DNA of 64,000 nt from Metabacillus bambusae (GCF_017497975.1 NZ_JAGDEL010000003.1:348491-412490); one strand, 5' to 3'. Positions 17,941-27,821 are shown, counted from the stretch's first letter. Made by a program: numbers and translations. The notes: generated by a model not told the origin, from the letters alone.

Positions 17941-18146
17941 AATTGGTTTTATTCTAAACCTATAATTACTTAGTGTCAATGAATATTTTTAATTTTCTAA
18001 TAGTATTTTGAACACGCCTTCAACGATCTTTAAAGATAAGTTTATGATAAAAATAATGTAGTATATATCCTGCAAAAAATACGTAAATTATTAGATAAAT
18101 ATATAGAATTAATATATATGCTTTTTCATCATTTCATTGATTTCCA

Positions 18147-18182
18147 TAAAAAAGCGCAATTCCATGTTGAAAGGAATGCGCC
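18147..18182 (-). terminator. Terminator of the sulfurtransferase gene
   Basis: Read leftward, GCGCATTCC and GGAATTGCGC form a nine-pair stem with one bulge, then TTTTTT. It begins 17 bases beyond the sulfurtransferase stop. Confidence 0.9.
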
Positions 18183-18198
18183 TGATTCGTTCGTTATT

Positions 18199-19059
18199 CT
18201 ACTTATCTCCCACTCTTTCATTCCCTACTGCAATTGGATTATCTGAATATGAAATCCAATCGCTCCAGCTCCCTGCGTACAGCTTTACGTTTGAGTAACC
18301 TGCTTCTTTTAGAGCTAAAATGTTCGGACATGCTGAAACACCGGATCCACAATAAACGATTATTTCTTTAGATAAAGGAATGTCGGAAAAATGAGTGATC
18401 AGCTCTTCTCTTTCTCTCCAAGTACCCTTTTCGTTCAAGACGTCCTTCCAAAAATAATTTTTAGCACCTGGTATGTGTCCAGCTACAGCATCAATCGGTT
18501 CGAATTCGCCAAGATAGCGTGGATTTTCTCTTGAGTCGATTAAGATTGTGTCTGTTTGATTAAGCTTTTTCTGAACATCAAAGTGATTTACCCATTTCCA
18601 TTCATTATTTAAATGCGGGAGTAAAGATTTTGGTGAAGGATTTGGAACAACAGTCGTTATTGGTTTGTTTTCGCTTGTCCATTTTTTCCAGCCTCCATCT
18701 AATACTGCTGCATCAGAAACTCCTATGTAGTTTAGCAACCACCAAAGCCTTGAAGCATTCATTCCTCCTTGATCGTCATAGATCACTGCATTCGAATCAT
18801 TGCTTATTCCTAGGTCTCCAAGCGTTTTCGCCAAGATGTCTGCTTGAGGTAAAGGGTGACGTCCCCCATGTTTATCAATTGGCGCTGAAAGATGTTTTTC
18901 GAGGTCAACATAAATGGCACCAGGTAAATGTCCCTCTAAATACTGTTGGTACCCTTCGTCAGGATTGCCTAAATTAAATCGTGTATCTACAATGACTAGA
19001 TTTTTATTATTTCTTTCAATTTCACCAGCAAGCCAATCGCTACTTACAATATTTTGCAT
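18199..19059 (-). CDS. Two-domain sulfurtransferase (rhodanese / 3-mercaptopyruvate sulfurtransferase family)
   Basis: About 286 residues. The ATG at 19059 is chosen because AAAGGAG lies seven bases upstream; an ATG six bases earlier is too close. An N-terminal inactive rhodanese domain (LVIVDTRFNLGNPDEGYQQYLEGHLPGAIYVDLE) and a C-terminal active one (ILIDSRENPRYLGE, GHIPGAKN) are visible. The catalytic Cys lies in the loop CGSGVSACPN, whose CGSGV(T/S)A form is typical of mercaptopyruvate sulfurtransferase and bacterial SseA. It transfers sulfur from thiosulfate or 3-mercaptopyruvate to cyanide or other acceptors. Monocistronic, with its own terminator. Confidence 0.88.
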   Translation of the reverse strand: MQNIVSSDWLAGEIERNNKNLVIVDTRFNLGNPDEGYQQYLEGHLPGAIYVDLEKHLSAPIDKHGGRHPLPQADILAKTLGDLGISNDSNAVIYDDQGGMNASRLWWLLNYIGVSDAAVLDGGWKKWTSENKPITTVVPNPSPKSLLPHLNNEWKWVNHFDVQKKLNQTDTILIDSRENPRYLGEFEPIDAVAGHIPGAKNYFWKDVLNEKGTWREREELITHFSDIPLSKEIIVYCGSGVSACPNILALKEAGYSNVKLYAGSWSDWISYSDNPIAVGNERVGDK

Positions 19060-19344
19060 AAACATTCTCCTTTAACATTGTTTTGTCCATGAACCTATAC
19101 AATCTCCAATAAGTGAAAAGGTTTTAATTGTCATAAAATTAATAATTATTATACTATTAAATTGAAAATATTGTATAACAATCGACTTTTCATCTTTTAA
19201 TAAAATGGAGCTATAATTGTTTTTGTGAAAAAATCCTACCCGATTTTCAGGATAGAATTGTACAATTTTATGGAAACCGATATTAGATTTACTATTAGAA
19301 AAATCAAGTGAACCTTCAAGACTCAAATAATATCTTATAAAAAT

Positions 19345-19375
19345 AAGGAGCTATTCCCTTTAAAGAATAACTCCT
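19345..19375 (-). terminator. Terminator of the copA downstream gene
   Basis: Leftward hairpin, arms GGAGTTATTC and GAATAGCTCC (one mismatch), then TTATTTTTAT. It lies nine bases beyond the stop of the His-rich protein gene and ends the copper operon. The 285 bases between it and the sulfurtransferase start hold no supported gene. Confidence 0.85.
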
Positions 19376-19383
19376 AACCCAAC

Positions 19384-20256
19384 TTATTTAACTTCCACAA
19401 CAAATGGATAGGCCGTAACCTTGCCGTTTTCTTGAAATTCTGCCCAAATTTTATAAATCCCAGGCTGAGAAAATTGCGTTTCAAAAACTGGGTTTTCCTC
19501 TTCTAACGGATGAACATGCAGGTATTCTTCACCCTGTTCATCTAGAATGACTACATGGCCCAAAGCACCTAAATATTGTTCTAATTTAGCTCCGTGAACA
19601 TCAAATGTTAAAGTGACAGTCTCATCTATGACCAATGGGGTTGTCGACATCGTTACTTTGTTTCCACCTATTGTTTTTTCTAGTTGTTGGTCCACTTCCA
19701 ATGATCCATGACTATGCTTATCTGTATCGGAATTTCCAACTGTAAATGTAATTGGTTGAACTTCATATTCCAGGTTCTTTGGTTTAATATCAACAAAGGC
19801 CTTGTATGTTCCCTCTTCTAATTTGCTTGAGATTTCAAATTGACCTGGTGCTGTTTCTTCAGGATGTAAGTGAAAATACTGATCTAAGTGTTCATCTACT
19901 ACAATTAAATGAAGACGTTTTTCATGATTTACTTCTAAATCTGTGACTGGATTACCTGAAAGGTCTTCTAGGGTCAAAACTAATGTCTTATTCTCTTCTT
20001 TTACTGTCACATTCACAGCACTTTCTGAATTTGCTTGTTCATCATGTTCGTGTGCATTTTCTGAATGATCATCGTTTGCTGCTGATGAATGTGAAGCATG
20101 ATCTTCTGAATTCTTATCCGTTACGTCTACTGAAGCATCATGGTCTGAACCATGAGTATCAACACTCTGTTCTTCTATAAAAACTGCCTCGTAGGTAAAG
20201 TATCCTACAATGACAATAGCAAGATAGACTATGGCTGAAAGCATCCATTTTTTCAT
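19384..20256 (-). CDS. Membrane-anchored, His/Asp-rich extracytoplasmic protein of the copper operon
   Basis: A 290-residue protein. One N-terminal membrane segment ([21 protein letters not shown]) is followed by a linker of about 60 residues very rich in His, Asp, Glu and Ser, such as [20 protein letters not shown] and [12 protein letters not shown]. Two related beta-sandwich-like halves follow, containing [19 protein letters not shown] and [20 protein letters not shown]. Its start overlaps the copA stop by four bases, so it is translationally coupled. The His-rich tract suggests metal binding outside the membrane, handing copper on after export or buffering it (inference). Similar proteins are often called FixH-like or YtkA-like. 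No enzyme motif is seen. Confidence 0.75.
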   Translation of the reverse strand: MKKWMLSAIVYLAIVIVGYFTYEAVFIEEQSVDTHGSDHDASVDVTDKNSEDHASHSSAANDDHSENAHEHDEQANSESAVNVTVKEENKTLVLTLEDLSGNPVTDLEVNHEKRLHLIVVDEHLDQYFHLHPEETAPGQFEISSKLEEGTYKAFVDIKPKNLEYEVQPITFTVGNSDTDKHSHGSLEVDQQLEKTIGGNKVTMSTTPLVIDETVTLTFDVHGAKLEQYLGALGHVVILDEQGEEYLHVHPLEEENPVFETQFSQPGIYKIWAEFQENGKVTAYPFVVEVK

Positions 20257-22694
20257 AGGTTTGTATCTCCTTTTACGTTAAGTTTTACCCTCTGTAACCG
20301 AAGCGCATTAAGGACAACAGATACTGAACTAAATGCCATTGCTGCCCCAGCCAACCAAGGTGCAAGGAAGCCTAGTGCTGCGATTGGGATCCCAAGAGCA
20401 TTGTACGCAAATGCCCAGAAGAGATTTTGTTTAATGTTTCGGATCGTCTTTTTACTCATAAAGATCGCATCCGCAATACTAGTAAGATCTCCACGAATCA
20501 GTGTAATGTCAGCTGCTTCAATAGCAACATCTGTACCCGTTCCGATCGCCATTCCGATATCGGCGGTAGCTAATGCAGGTGCATCATTAATGCCATCACC
20601 AACCATGGCGACAATTTCCCCTTGCTCTTGAAGCTTTTTCACTTCCTCTGCTTTTCCCTCTGGCAGAACTTCTGCTACTACTGAATTAATTCCAGCCTCT
20701 TTTGCAATCGCCTCAGCTGTACGTTTGTTGTCTCCTGTAATCATTACAACCTCTAGACCCATTTTTTGTAGGCGTTTTACAGCTTCTCTTGATGTATTTT
20801 TAATGGTATCTGCCACTGCTACTAAGCCAGTATATTGATTGTTGATGGCAATAAGCATAGCAGTTTTCCCTTTTTCTTCAAGTTCTTCCATTGTCCGAAG
20901 AGCATGATCAAACTTGATGTCATTTTGTTGCATTAATCTTCTTGTACCGGCTAGAACAAGTTGATCATTCACTTTTGCTTGGATTCCATAGCCTGGAATC
21001 GCTTCAAACTCTTCTACATCGAAAAGCTCAATGTTCTTCTCTTTAATTCCAGCTACAATCGCCTGGGCAAGCGGGTGTTCTGATTGCTTTTCTGCCGAGC
21101 CTACTAATTGTAGAAATTGCTTCTCAACATACCCTACTTCTACAAAAACATCTGTTAAAATCGGTGCTCCATTTGTAACTGTTCCTGTTTTATCTAACAG
21201 GATCGTTGTTAATCGATGAGTCCTTTCAAGATGTTCTCCGCCTTTAAATAACACGCCAAATTCTGCAGCTCTTCCTGATCCCGCCATAATCGACGTTGGT
21301 GTTGCTAACCCTAAGGCACAAGGACATGCAATAACAAGAACGGCAATTAATTTTTCCAGTGCTTCAGCAAAATCACCAGGTGTAACCCAGATGAACCAAA
21401 CGAAAAATGTAATGATCGCAATCCCTACAACTATTGGAACAAAAATCCCTGATATTTGATCTGCTAAGCGTTGAATCGGAGCTTTTGAGCCTTGGGCCTC
21501 TTCTACGACTTTAATAATCTGGGCAAGAGCTGTATCACGACCTACCTTTGTCGCTTTTACTTTTAAAAATCCATTCTTATTTATCGTTGCTCCAATTACG
21601 GAGTCACCTACTGTTTTATCTATTGGAAAACTTTCACCAGTTAACATCGATTCATCCAAAGCAGAACGCCCTTCAATGATTTCACCGTCCACTGGTATTT
21701 TTTCTCCAGGCTTTACAATAAGGATATCACCCACTAACACATCCTCTAATGGGACCTCTTTTTCAATTTCATCACGAATGACAGTAGCTGTCTTCGCTTG
21801 GAGACCGATTAACTTCTTAATAGCCTCAGATGAACGCCCCTTTGCTCTCACCTCAAACAATTTACCTAAAATAATTAATGTAATTAGAACCGCACTTGTT
21901 TCATAATATAGTTCAAGCATATGGGTGTCATTACCAATTGAGACAATCGATAAATATAAACTATAAAAGTAGGCTGCAGATGTACCTAATGCAACGAGAA
22001 CATCCATATTGGCACTTTTGTTTCGCAGTGCCTTAAAAGCTCCTACATAAAACTGCTTTCCTACGATAAATTGAACAGGTGTAGCCAATGCTAATTGCAC
22101 CCAGGGATTCATGAACATGTCAGGTAGATAAATAAAGGATGTGAAGCTAAAGTGACTTACCATTGCCCAAAGAAGTGGAACAGATAGAATAAGAGAAAAG
22201 ATAAACTTGCCTTGCTGGGTTTCTAGCTCCTTGGCCTTCATCTCAGACAGACTCACTTTTTGTTCATCCTTTAAATTCGCTTGATAGCCTAGCTTTTCAA
22301 CCTGTTTCATCATTTCACTTGTTCCAGTTTGTGCAGGGTTATACTCAATAGTTGCATTTTCTAAGGCTAAATTAACCGATGCTTTTGTTACACCTTCTAA
22401 TTTATTTAGCCCTTTTTCAATTCGAGTTGCACAGGCCGCACATGTCATGCCGATAATATTCAGTTCTACCTTTTCACCCGTAACCTCATACCCCAAATCA
22501 TGAATCTTCTTTTTAAAATCATCTATGTCAGCAACACTTGGGTTGTATTTAATGGACGTTCTTTCTAGAGCAAAGTTAACGGTTGCTTCTTCTACTCCGT
22601 CGAGTTTTTTAAGTCCTTTCTCGATTCGAACCGCACATGCTGCACATGTCATTCCTGTAATAGGCAGAACGGTTTCTTTTGCACCTTGTGTCAT
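20253..22694 (-). CDS. copA: Copper-exporting P1B-type ATPase
   Basis: About 813 residues from the ATG at 22694, which has AGGAGG eight bases upstream; the ATG at 22700 is too close. Two N-terminal heavy-metal-associated domains carry GMTCAAC at residues 14-20 and 82-88. The membrane CPC motif ([13 protein letters not shown]), the TGES actuator motif (LTGESFPID), the phosphorylated DKTGT and the [10 protein letters not shown] hinge are all intact. It pumps Cu(I) out of the cytoplasm with ATP. A CsoR-type operator lies directly upstream, and a strong hairpin separates it from copZ, so it probably has its own copper-induced promoter besides any read-through. Confidence 0.96.
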   Translation of the reverse strand: MTQGAKETVLPITGMTCAACAVRIEKGLKKLDGVEEATVNFALERTSIKYNPSVADIDDFKKKIHDLGYEVTGEKVELNIIGMTCAACATRIEKGLNKLEGVTKASVNLALENATIEYNPAQTGTSEMMKQVEKLGYQANLKDEQKVSLSEMKAKELETQQGKFIFSLILSVPLLWAMVSHFSFTSFIYLPDMFMNPWVQLALATPVQFIVGKQFYVGAFKALRNKSANMDVLVALGTSAAYFYSLYLSIVSIGNDTHMLELYYETSAVLITLIILGKLFEVRAKGRSSEAIKKLIGLQAKTATVIRDEIEKEVPLEDVLVGDILIVKPGEKIPVDGEIIEGRSALDESMLTGESFPIDKTVGDSVIGATINKNGFLKVKATKVGRDTALAQIIKVVEEAQGSKAPIQRLADQISGIFVPIVVGIAIITFFVWFIWVTPGDFAEALEKLIAVLVIACPCALGLATPTSIMAGSGRAAEFGVLFKGGEHLERTHRLTTILLDKTGTVTNGAPILTDVFVEVGYVEKQFLQLVGSAEKQSEHPLAQAIVAGIKEKNIELFDVEEFEAIPGYGIQAKVNDQLVLAGTRRLMQQNDIKFDHALRTMEELEEKGKTAMLIAINNQYTGLVAVADTIKNTSREAVKRLQKMGLEVVMITGDNKRTAEAIAKEAGINSVVAEVLPEGKAEEVKKLQEQGEIVAMVGDGINDAPALATADIGMAIGTGTDVAIEAADITLIRGDLTSIADAIFMSKKTIRNIKQNLFWAFAYNALGIPIAALGFLAPWLAGAAMAFSSVSVVLNALRLQRVKLNVKGDTNL

Positions 22695-22709
22695 AATCAT
22701 GACCTCCTA

Positions 22710-22728
22710 TATACCCAGTAGTGGTATA
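22710..22728. promoter_or_regulatory. Candidate CsoR operator upstream of copA
   Basis: Inverted repeat TATACC-N7-GGTATA, with the CCC...GG arrangement known for CsoR sites. It sits between copZ and copA, immediately ahead of the copA ribosome binding site. Confidence 0.75.
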
Positions 22729-22737
22729 TTTGTTTTC

Positions 22738-22775
22738 AAAATGAAACGTGCATAACGAACTGCACGTTTCATTTT
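22738..22775 (-). terminator. Hairpin terminator or processing site between copZ and copA
   Basis: A 15-pair perfect stem (AAAATGAAACGTGCA with its complement) around an eight-base loop. The T run is short, so termination may be partial, which would leave CopZ in excess over CopA. Confidence 0.75.
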
Positions 22776-22815
22776 AGTATACTTGTTTCATTCACTATAT
22801 TCAGTGATCTTATTC

Positions 22816-23022
22816 CTAAGCTACATCATATCCTTGGTCATCAATTGTTTCTTTAATCGCATCTAATGAAATAACAGCTGAATCGAATGCTACATCTACT
22901 TTCCCTTCAGATAGATGAACCTTCACATCTGAAACCCCATTTAGTTTGCCGACATTTCCTTCAATTGCATTTACACAGTGACCACAAGACATTCCATTTA
23001 CTGTTAATGTTACCTTTTCCAT
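22816..23022 (-). CDS. copZ: Copper chaperone CopZ
   Basis: A 68-residue HMA-domain protein with AAAGGAG before its ATG. The Cu(I)-binding motif GMSCGHC lies at residues 10-16, and the ferredoxin-like fold pattern continues to the C-terminus (DVKVHLSEGKVDVAF). It binds Cu(I) in the cytoplasm and delivers it to CopA. It is 22 bases downstream of csoR in the same transcript. Confidence 0.95.
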   Translation of the reverse strand: MEKVTLTVNGMSCGHCVNAIEGNVGKLNGVSDVKVHLSEGKVDVAFDSAVISLDAIKETIDDQGYDVA

Positions 23023-23044
23023 AATTGATTCTCTCCTTTAATTT

Positions 23045-23383
23045 TTACTTTTTCATTAATCTTTGAATCGTAATAAGTAGTTCATCTACTACTTCTAAAT
23101 CACCATCTTGAATTCTTTCGGTTACACAACTTTTAAGATGCACTTCTAATAACACTTTCGAAAAGCTATTTAATGCCGATTGAACAGCTGAGATCTGCGT
23201 AATGACATCATCACAGTAAGTATCCTTCTCAATGAGACCTTTGATCCCGCGAATTTGACCTTCAATTCTATTTAATCGACTTGTTAGGGCCTGCTTGACT
23301 TTTTCTGAGTGATGACTTTGCCTTTCAGAGTGACTTGTGCCACAATGTTCAAATTCTACCATGTCTTCATGATTTTCAGCCAT
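23045..23383 (-). CDS. csoR: Copper-sensing transcriptional repressor CsoR
   Basis: A 112-residue member of the DUF156/CsoR family. The Cu(I) ligand set is complete: Cys57 in TYCDDV, His82 and Cys86 in EVHLKSC. The N-terminal tail (residues 1-25) has several extra His residues. AAAGGAGG precedes the ATG. It is the first gene of csoR-copZ-copA, with operator-like sites both before csoR and before copA. It should leave DNA when it binds Cu(I). Confidence 0.95.
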   Translation of the reverse strand: MAENHEDMVEFEHCGTSHSERQSHHSEKVKQALTSRLNRIEGQIRGIKGLIEKDTYCDDVITQISAVQSALNSFSKVLLEVHLKSCVTERIQDGDLEVVDELLITIQRLMKK

Positions 23384-23411
23384 CTATTTGACCTCCTTTA
23401 TAAACCTAATT

Positions 23412-23435
23412 TACCATACCCCCCCACCCTATGTA
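23412..23435. promoter_or_regulatory. Candidate CsoR operator upstream of csoR
   Basis: Imperfect inverted repeat with outer arms TACCATA and TATGTA and an uninterrupted run of C residues (G on the transcribed side) between them, as expected for CsoR sites. About 20 bases upstream of the csoR ribosome binding site. Confidence 0.65.
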
Positions 23436-23924
23436 AAGTGTTTTTTGGAAAATTATTCTCCTTAGGCACCATCTTTAACAGCTTCATGTATTTAATACTA
23501 ATTTGTAGAATAAGGATCAATCTTTGATTGTATATTTATCAGTATTAATTAAACGTTTGTTTATAAACCCTACAAATTCAAATGGTACCTCTAATTAATC
23601 ATATTAATCTTCGCGATTCTAAAAATTTTGGTGTATTCCAACTAAACATCTATTTCTTAATAAACGTTAATGTTAAATGAATAAATATATTAAACTAAAT
23701 TGAATACTTTTCATGATAAAAATTTCCTGGGCAAGCGCAAAAACTGACTTTATACAACAATAAATGAATGAACCAGTGACTTAATGTATGAAGGTTTAGA
23801 GAGGATCTGTGCATGTCCCCTGCTTTTAAAAAAACAACTTCTTAAAATTTAATGGAATTGATACACGAGGTTGAAAGAAGATTAGATTTAAAATATTGAG
23901 TTCTTTTTGAGATGGTAACGACTT
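23436..23924. other. Intergenic region, no gene seen
   Basis: AT-rich spacer upstream of the csoR promoter. No supported open frame, repeat or RNA motif; the second copy of the 171-bp repeat begins at its right end. Confidence 0.5.
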
Positions 23925-24096
23925 AAGAACAAAAGCGCAAGCGCCTTGAACAGCCTCGGGCAAATAAACCACTCATGAATAGAAGGTGTTTTTTACCTTC
24001 AATTCATGAGTGGCTGTAGACCCAAGATGGGCTAGGGGCTGGAGCTAGATGCCTAGCACTTATCCTAAGTACTAGAATTTTATAATTTCCTAGACA
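23925..24096. repeat. Dispersed hairpin-rich repeat, copy 2 (about 172 bp)
   Basis: Same orientation as copy 1 at 6362-6532 and clearly homologous along its whole length. Hairpin arms are CTCATGAATaGAAGGT and ACCTTCaATTCATGAG. Relative to copy 1, a T-A pair became C-G and an A-T pair became T-A, so pairing is kept. No coding capacity. Confidence 0.85.
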
Positions 24097-24102
24097 AAAA
24101 TA

Positions 24103-24130
24103 AAAGCCCTCCTTGTGATGGAGGACTTAT
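24103..24130 (-). terminator. Terminator downstream of the TIR-kinase gene
   Basis: Leftward arms AAGTCCTCC and GGAGGGCTT around a seven-base loop, then TTATTTTT. It is about 170 bases beyond the kinase stop. The symmetric A/T tails could make it bidirectional. Confidence 0.75.
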
Positions 24131-24298
24131 TTTTACATATTAAAGGTAATGTCTTGAAAAGTTATCTCTGCTGCATAGAAATACTGCATGCTATAAAGCA
24201 CAAAAGATTTTTAAGTAGACTCCATATCAATACATTTACACAGTAACAAAATCCAAGGTGATTTTTGAATGTTTGACGAATTAATTTATCCCTACGGT

Positions 24299-25972
24299 TC
24301 ATTTTGCAAAATCTGTTAATATTGTAGTATCCTCTGTTTCATTCTTAAATGCTTCTTTTTTAATTTTTCCATCCATAAAGTGAGATTCGTTAAATTCCAA
24401 TTCCTCAACCTCGATTTTCCTTCCAGTAATTTTAAGGAAGATCTTTGTCAAAGGGTGATAATTTATTATTTTTAAATCGTTCATAAGCTCCTTACAGGAT
24501 TGGTAGCGCTCATCTGGGTTTTGTTTTGTACATTTTAATATGATTTTTTCTAGCCCTCTAGATAGGTTAGGATTAATTTTCCTTATCGGGACCATTTCAT
24601 ATGGCTGATTATTTGGACTTAAAGCTGTTACTAAGTAATAAAGGGTAACCCCGAGACTATAGATATCCGTTCTCTCATCTGTCTGGGCATTACCGAGATA
24701 TTGTTCTGGTGCAGCATAACCCCTTGTACCAAGCATAACTGTATCATTCACATTACCAGGTTTATATTCTCGCGCTATACCGAAATCCATGAGCGTAATA
24801 CGCCCATCTGTTTTAATCGCGATATTTGCTGGTTTCACATCTCTAAAAATGATTGCGGGCTTTCTCGAATGCAAATAACTCAACACATTGCATAACTCAT
24901 TTGCCCATTTTATAACAATTTTCTCAGACAGCGCTCCCCGTTCAGCTATAATACTATCTAGTGACCTGCCTTCAATATAATCCATGACAATATAAAATGC
25001 GTCATCCTTAGTAATTAGGTCAACAACCCTTGGTATTGAATGGTGATTAAATTGTTTCATAAGATTTACTTCCACAGTAGCCATATCCTTTAATAGGAAA
25101 TGATTGTTGTGTAGCTTAATTTCCTTTATTGCCCAACTTGTACTTAATCGACTATCAGATGCTAGATAAACGGTACCCATACCACCTCGACCGAGAATCT
25201 TTACTATTTTATATCTTTTATCGAGAATCTCGCCAATTCCAATTCTATCGGAATCTTTATCATTATCATGGTCTACTTTCCTTTTTTGTTCATTTTTCTC
25301 GTTTGTATCTTGCTTGGATTTATTTTCATAAATAATTTCTTTAACTCTTTTTCTGGCAAGCTCTTTAAGTGCGTAATTATTACATTCATCAAGAAATTTC
25401 AAATAGGCATCTAGTGTGTCTTCTTCAAGCGTCTTCTGCCAAAACTCTTCATCAGATGCTGTTCTACAAGAATCATCTATTTGAGCCATAACTTTTGTAA
25501 CCACATTATTGTTAAAATTATTCTCATAGGCGATGAAACCCTGAATATCCTTAAAATTTTGATAGATAAGTTTACCAAGCGCCTCTTCCACATTTATCGT
25601 GTCAAAAAGCATCGCGTTTTCATGAAGCTGTTCAAGATTATATTCCTCAAGAACGATGGGGATGATTTTTAACTTTTTCTTATTACGTAAGTCCATCGCA
25701 ATAAGCATTTCCTGTAATGGATCTTCTCTAGATAAATATCGCTTCGTAATAAAGGCTATAAAATAGGACGATTCCCTAATTTTCCTCTGAATTGTATTCT
25801 GGTAATCATCATTTATTTTTATACCTTCATCGTACCAAACCCTATAACCCGATTCATTCATACAACGGATAAAATACATTACCTTCTCCCTATCTGCATG
25901 AGAGTAACTAATAAAGATAAACGGTTCATCCCCCTCATAAGCAGGGATTGCTGTTTGTAGATCCTCTTCCAT
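24299..25972 (-). CDS. TIR domain - serine/threonine protein kinase fusion
   Basis: About 557 residues from the ATG at 25972; a GTG at 25990 is the alternative. Residues 17-130 form a TIR domain (FIFISYSHAD, YRVWYDEGI, then LQEMLIAMDL, in which Glu88 sits where the NADase Glu of catalytic TIRs lies). Residues 172-215 contain the helical motif EEFWQKTLEEDTLDAYLKFL seen in several prokaryotic signalling proteins. Residues 254-520 are a Hanks-type kinase: glycine loop GRGGMGTVY, Lys283, Glu301, FRDVKPAN (the HRD His is Phe376), DFG at 396-398, GTRGYAAPEQY and DIYSLGVTLYYL. No membrane segment or PASTA repeat is visible, so it is cytosolic. The gene upstream on the same strand encodes a DUF4145 protein. 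An NAD-cleaving or signalling defence role is possible but unproven. Confidence 0.9.
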   Translation of the reverse strand: MEEDLQTAIPAYEGDEPFIFISYSHADREKVMYFIRCMNESGYRVWYDEGIKINDDYQNTIQRKIRESSYFIAFITKRYLSREDPLQEMLIAMDLRNKKKLKIIPIVLEEYNLEQLHENAMLFDTINVEEALGKLIYQNFKDIQGFIAYENNFNNNVVTKVMAQIDDSCRTASDEEFWQKTLEEDTLDAYLKFLDECNNYALKELARKRVKEIIYENKSKQDTNEKNEQKRKVDHDNDKDSDRIGIGEILDKRYKIVKILGRGGMGTVYLASDSRLSTSWAIKEIKLHNNHFLLKDMATVEVNLMKQFNHHSIPRVVDLITKDDAFYIVMDYIEGRSLDSIIAERGALSEKIVIKWANELCNVLSYLHSRKPAIIFRDVKPANIAIKTDGRITLMDFGIAREYKPGNVNDTVMLGTRGYAAPEQYLGNAQTDERTDIYSLGVTLYYLVTALSPNNQPYEMVPIRKINPNLSRGLEKIILKCTKQNPDERYQSCKELMNDLKIINYHPLTKIFLKITGRKIEVEELEFNESHFMDGKIKKEAFKNETEDTTILTDFAK

Positions 25973-26112
25973 AAATATATATTCCCCCACAAAAACCTAT
26001 TTACTTTTAAACTATTTATTATATTACTTAATACATGTAGTTAAAATCGAAAAAGTTTTACACAAAATATAGGTTGTTAAATGTAAACTTTAATCAGGCT
26101 ACCTTTACGTTA

Positions 26113-27648
26113 TTACTCCGTATCTAACAATGGGATTTTAACTTCAGCGCCTAACATGGTAAGTATTTTCGCAAGTGTTTCAAGCCCTGATTTAGGATTA
26201 ATTTTAGTTTCAAGATAATAGGTCTCACCTGTTAAAGTAGATTCATAGATATGCTTTTGAGTGAAGTCCCTTTTATCTTTATGAATGGGTTCTAGGGCGA
26301 TGGCATAGCGTTTTCCTGAATTAGTTGAGCCAAGTACAATGCCCTCTTTTACAAGCTGATGCAGTGGTAAATGACGAGATTCAATCCATTTTAAGCCCTC
26401 TTTCCAAAGGGAAGGTACACTTTCACCACGGATGACAGTCTTCTCTTCCCCTAGCTTTACATGAACAAAAAGAGATTCCCATTTTTTATATCCGTTACGA
26501 GTATCGTTGTTCAAAGCCGCTTTTTCCTCTGCAGCTGTTTTTTCTGTCACTTTCTGTTTTAGCTGTTCAAACAGCTTTTCCATTGTTCCAATCCCAACAT
26601 TTTCATACTTAGCGAGAACGACAAGCTCCTTTGGCAACTGCCCCACCGTTTCAATTTGGTCTTCATTTAATTGTCTTAAAAGACTTGGACTACCATTAAA
26701 TTCTTGTGCAGTAAGGGGCACTTTGGATAGTTCCTCAGTAACGACAATGTGGTTGGCTTTATAAAAGAAGAACAGCTCACCTGGTCGTTCCAATGTTAGC
26801 TTCCTTCTAGTTTTTTCCTCTTCTATATAGGTGTTTAATTCTTCGAAAAAGATTTCATCATTTTTATCGCTAAATCGTTTTACATGCTTATGAAGCCCCT
26901 CAAGGTTATTCGGTAACTCACTCATGATTCGCGCCTGCTGCTCTGCTCCTAATCTTATAAGATATATTTCCGATTTATCAAAGCGTTGTGGCAATAGAAA
27001 GGCATCACGGAGAAAATATGGGACTTCAAGTTTTCGTCCTTTATAGATAAGAGTCCGAATGGTAGTGAACCCTGGAACGTCCTGTCCTTCGCTTACATAT
27101 TCAGCAGTTGCCGCAATCTCCTTATCTGCTGAATCTACTTGCTTTAAAACTGGATTACGAAGAAGCTCCTCAAGTGATTTTAGTCTCAATTCAAGCTCTG
27201 TCATATCAAAGCTTTGCTCCACACGTGGTAATGGATCTTGATAATCAGGAACGGTAATATCGATGGGTCCGTACACCTCAACATACCATTTAACGATACT
27301 GTACAAGGCTTCCCAAGACAACAATGCTTCCGAAAAACGGAACGCCCGCGCATTATGTGCAGCTTGATTTCCTATTTGTCGTACAAAATGAAGCGAATCT
27401 CGTATTTCTGGAATCAAATAACCCTTTTCATCCAGCATATCGAGACGATCTTTTAAGTTTGTCCGCGGATCGTCAGGTAACTGTTCCGCTCGGATTACCT
27501 GCTGCAAAATGTTTTCAACAAAAACTCTAGCATGAGTTAGCATCGTCCTTGGACTAGTAAAAATACTATTTTCGAGCTCCTTGGCAACCAGTGCTAGTTC
27601 TTTAGAAATTGGTTCTAAAAATTGATAAAAGTATGTATGTTTATCCAT
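26113..27648 (-). CDS. DUF4145 (HEPN-like) domain protein with long uncharacterised C-terminal region
   Basis: A 511-residue protein with GGGGGAA before the ATG. Residues 10-130 match DUF4145: THARVFVENILQQVIR, LDMLDEKGYLIPEIRD, then LHFVRQIGNQAAHNAR, the conserved RxxGNxxAH turn. This domain is related to HEPN folds and occurs in restriction and defence proteins. The C-terminal 380 residues, with Lys/Glu-rich helices (FEQLKQKVTEKTAAEEKAA), were not recognised. It lies 140 bases upstream of the TIR-kinase gene in the same direction, so the two may be co-expressed. No nuclease motif was identified with confidence. Confidence 0.75.
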   Translation of the reverse strand: MDKHTYFYQFLEPISKELALVAKELENSIFTSPRTMLTHARVFVENILQQVIRAEQLPDDPRTNLKDRLDMLDEKGYLIPEIRDSLHFVRQIGNQAAHNARAFRFSEALLSWEALYSIVKWYVEVYGPIDITVPDYQDPLPRVEQSFDMTELELRLKSLEELLRNPVLKQVDSADKEIAATAEYVSEGQDVPGFTTIRTLIYKGRKLEVPYFLRDAFLLPQRFDKSEIYLIRLGAEQQARIMSELPNNLEGLHKHVKRFSDKNDEIFFEELNTYIEEEKTRRKLTLERPGELFFFYKANHIVVTEELSKVPLTAQEFNGSPSLLRQLNEDQIETVGQLPKELVVLAKYENVGIGTMEKLFEQLKQKVTEKTAAEEKAALNNDTRNGYKKWESLFVHVKLGEEKTVIRGESVPSLWKEGLKWIESRHLPLHQLVKEGIVLGSTNSGKRYAIALEPIHKDKRDFTQKHIYESTLTGETYYLETKINPKSGLETLAKILTMLGAEVKIPLLDTE

Positions 27649-27821
27649 AATGATTCCCCCGGTCTTAATATAGACTTATTTTACCATAATAAAAAATTGG
27701 TTCGTGAAATTACTGTTTTTTGATTTATCATTGCTGCTTTGGGTTAATTGTTTACCATCAATTCCCTTAACAATTTGAAGGTAAAACAAGTATAATCTAA
27801 TCTTGAAGGAGAGTGATAAGA

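Noticed and set aside
19072..19326. Minus-strand open frame of 84 codons between the sulfurtransferase and the copper operon terminator
   Set aside because: No ribosome binding site, unusual composition, and its start lies against the copper operon terminator. It is probably chance in AT-rich DNA, although a decayed gene cannot be excluded.
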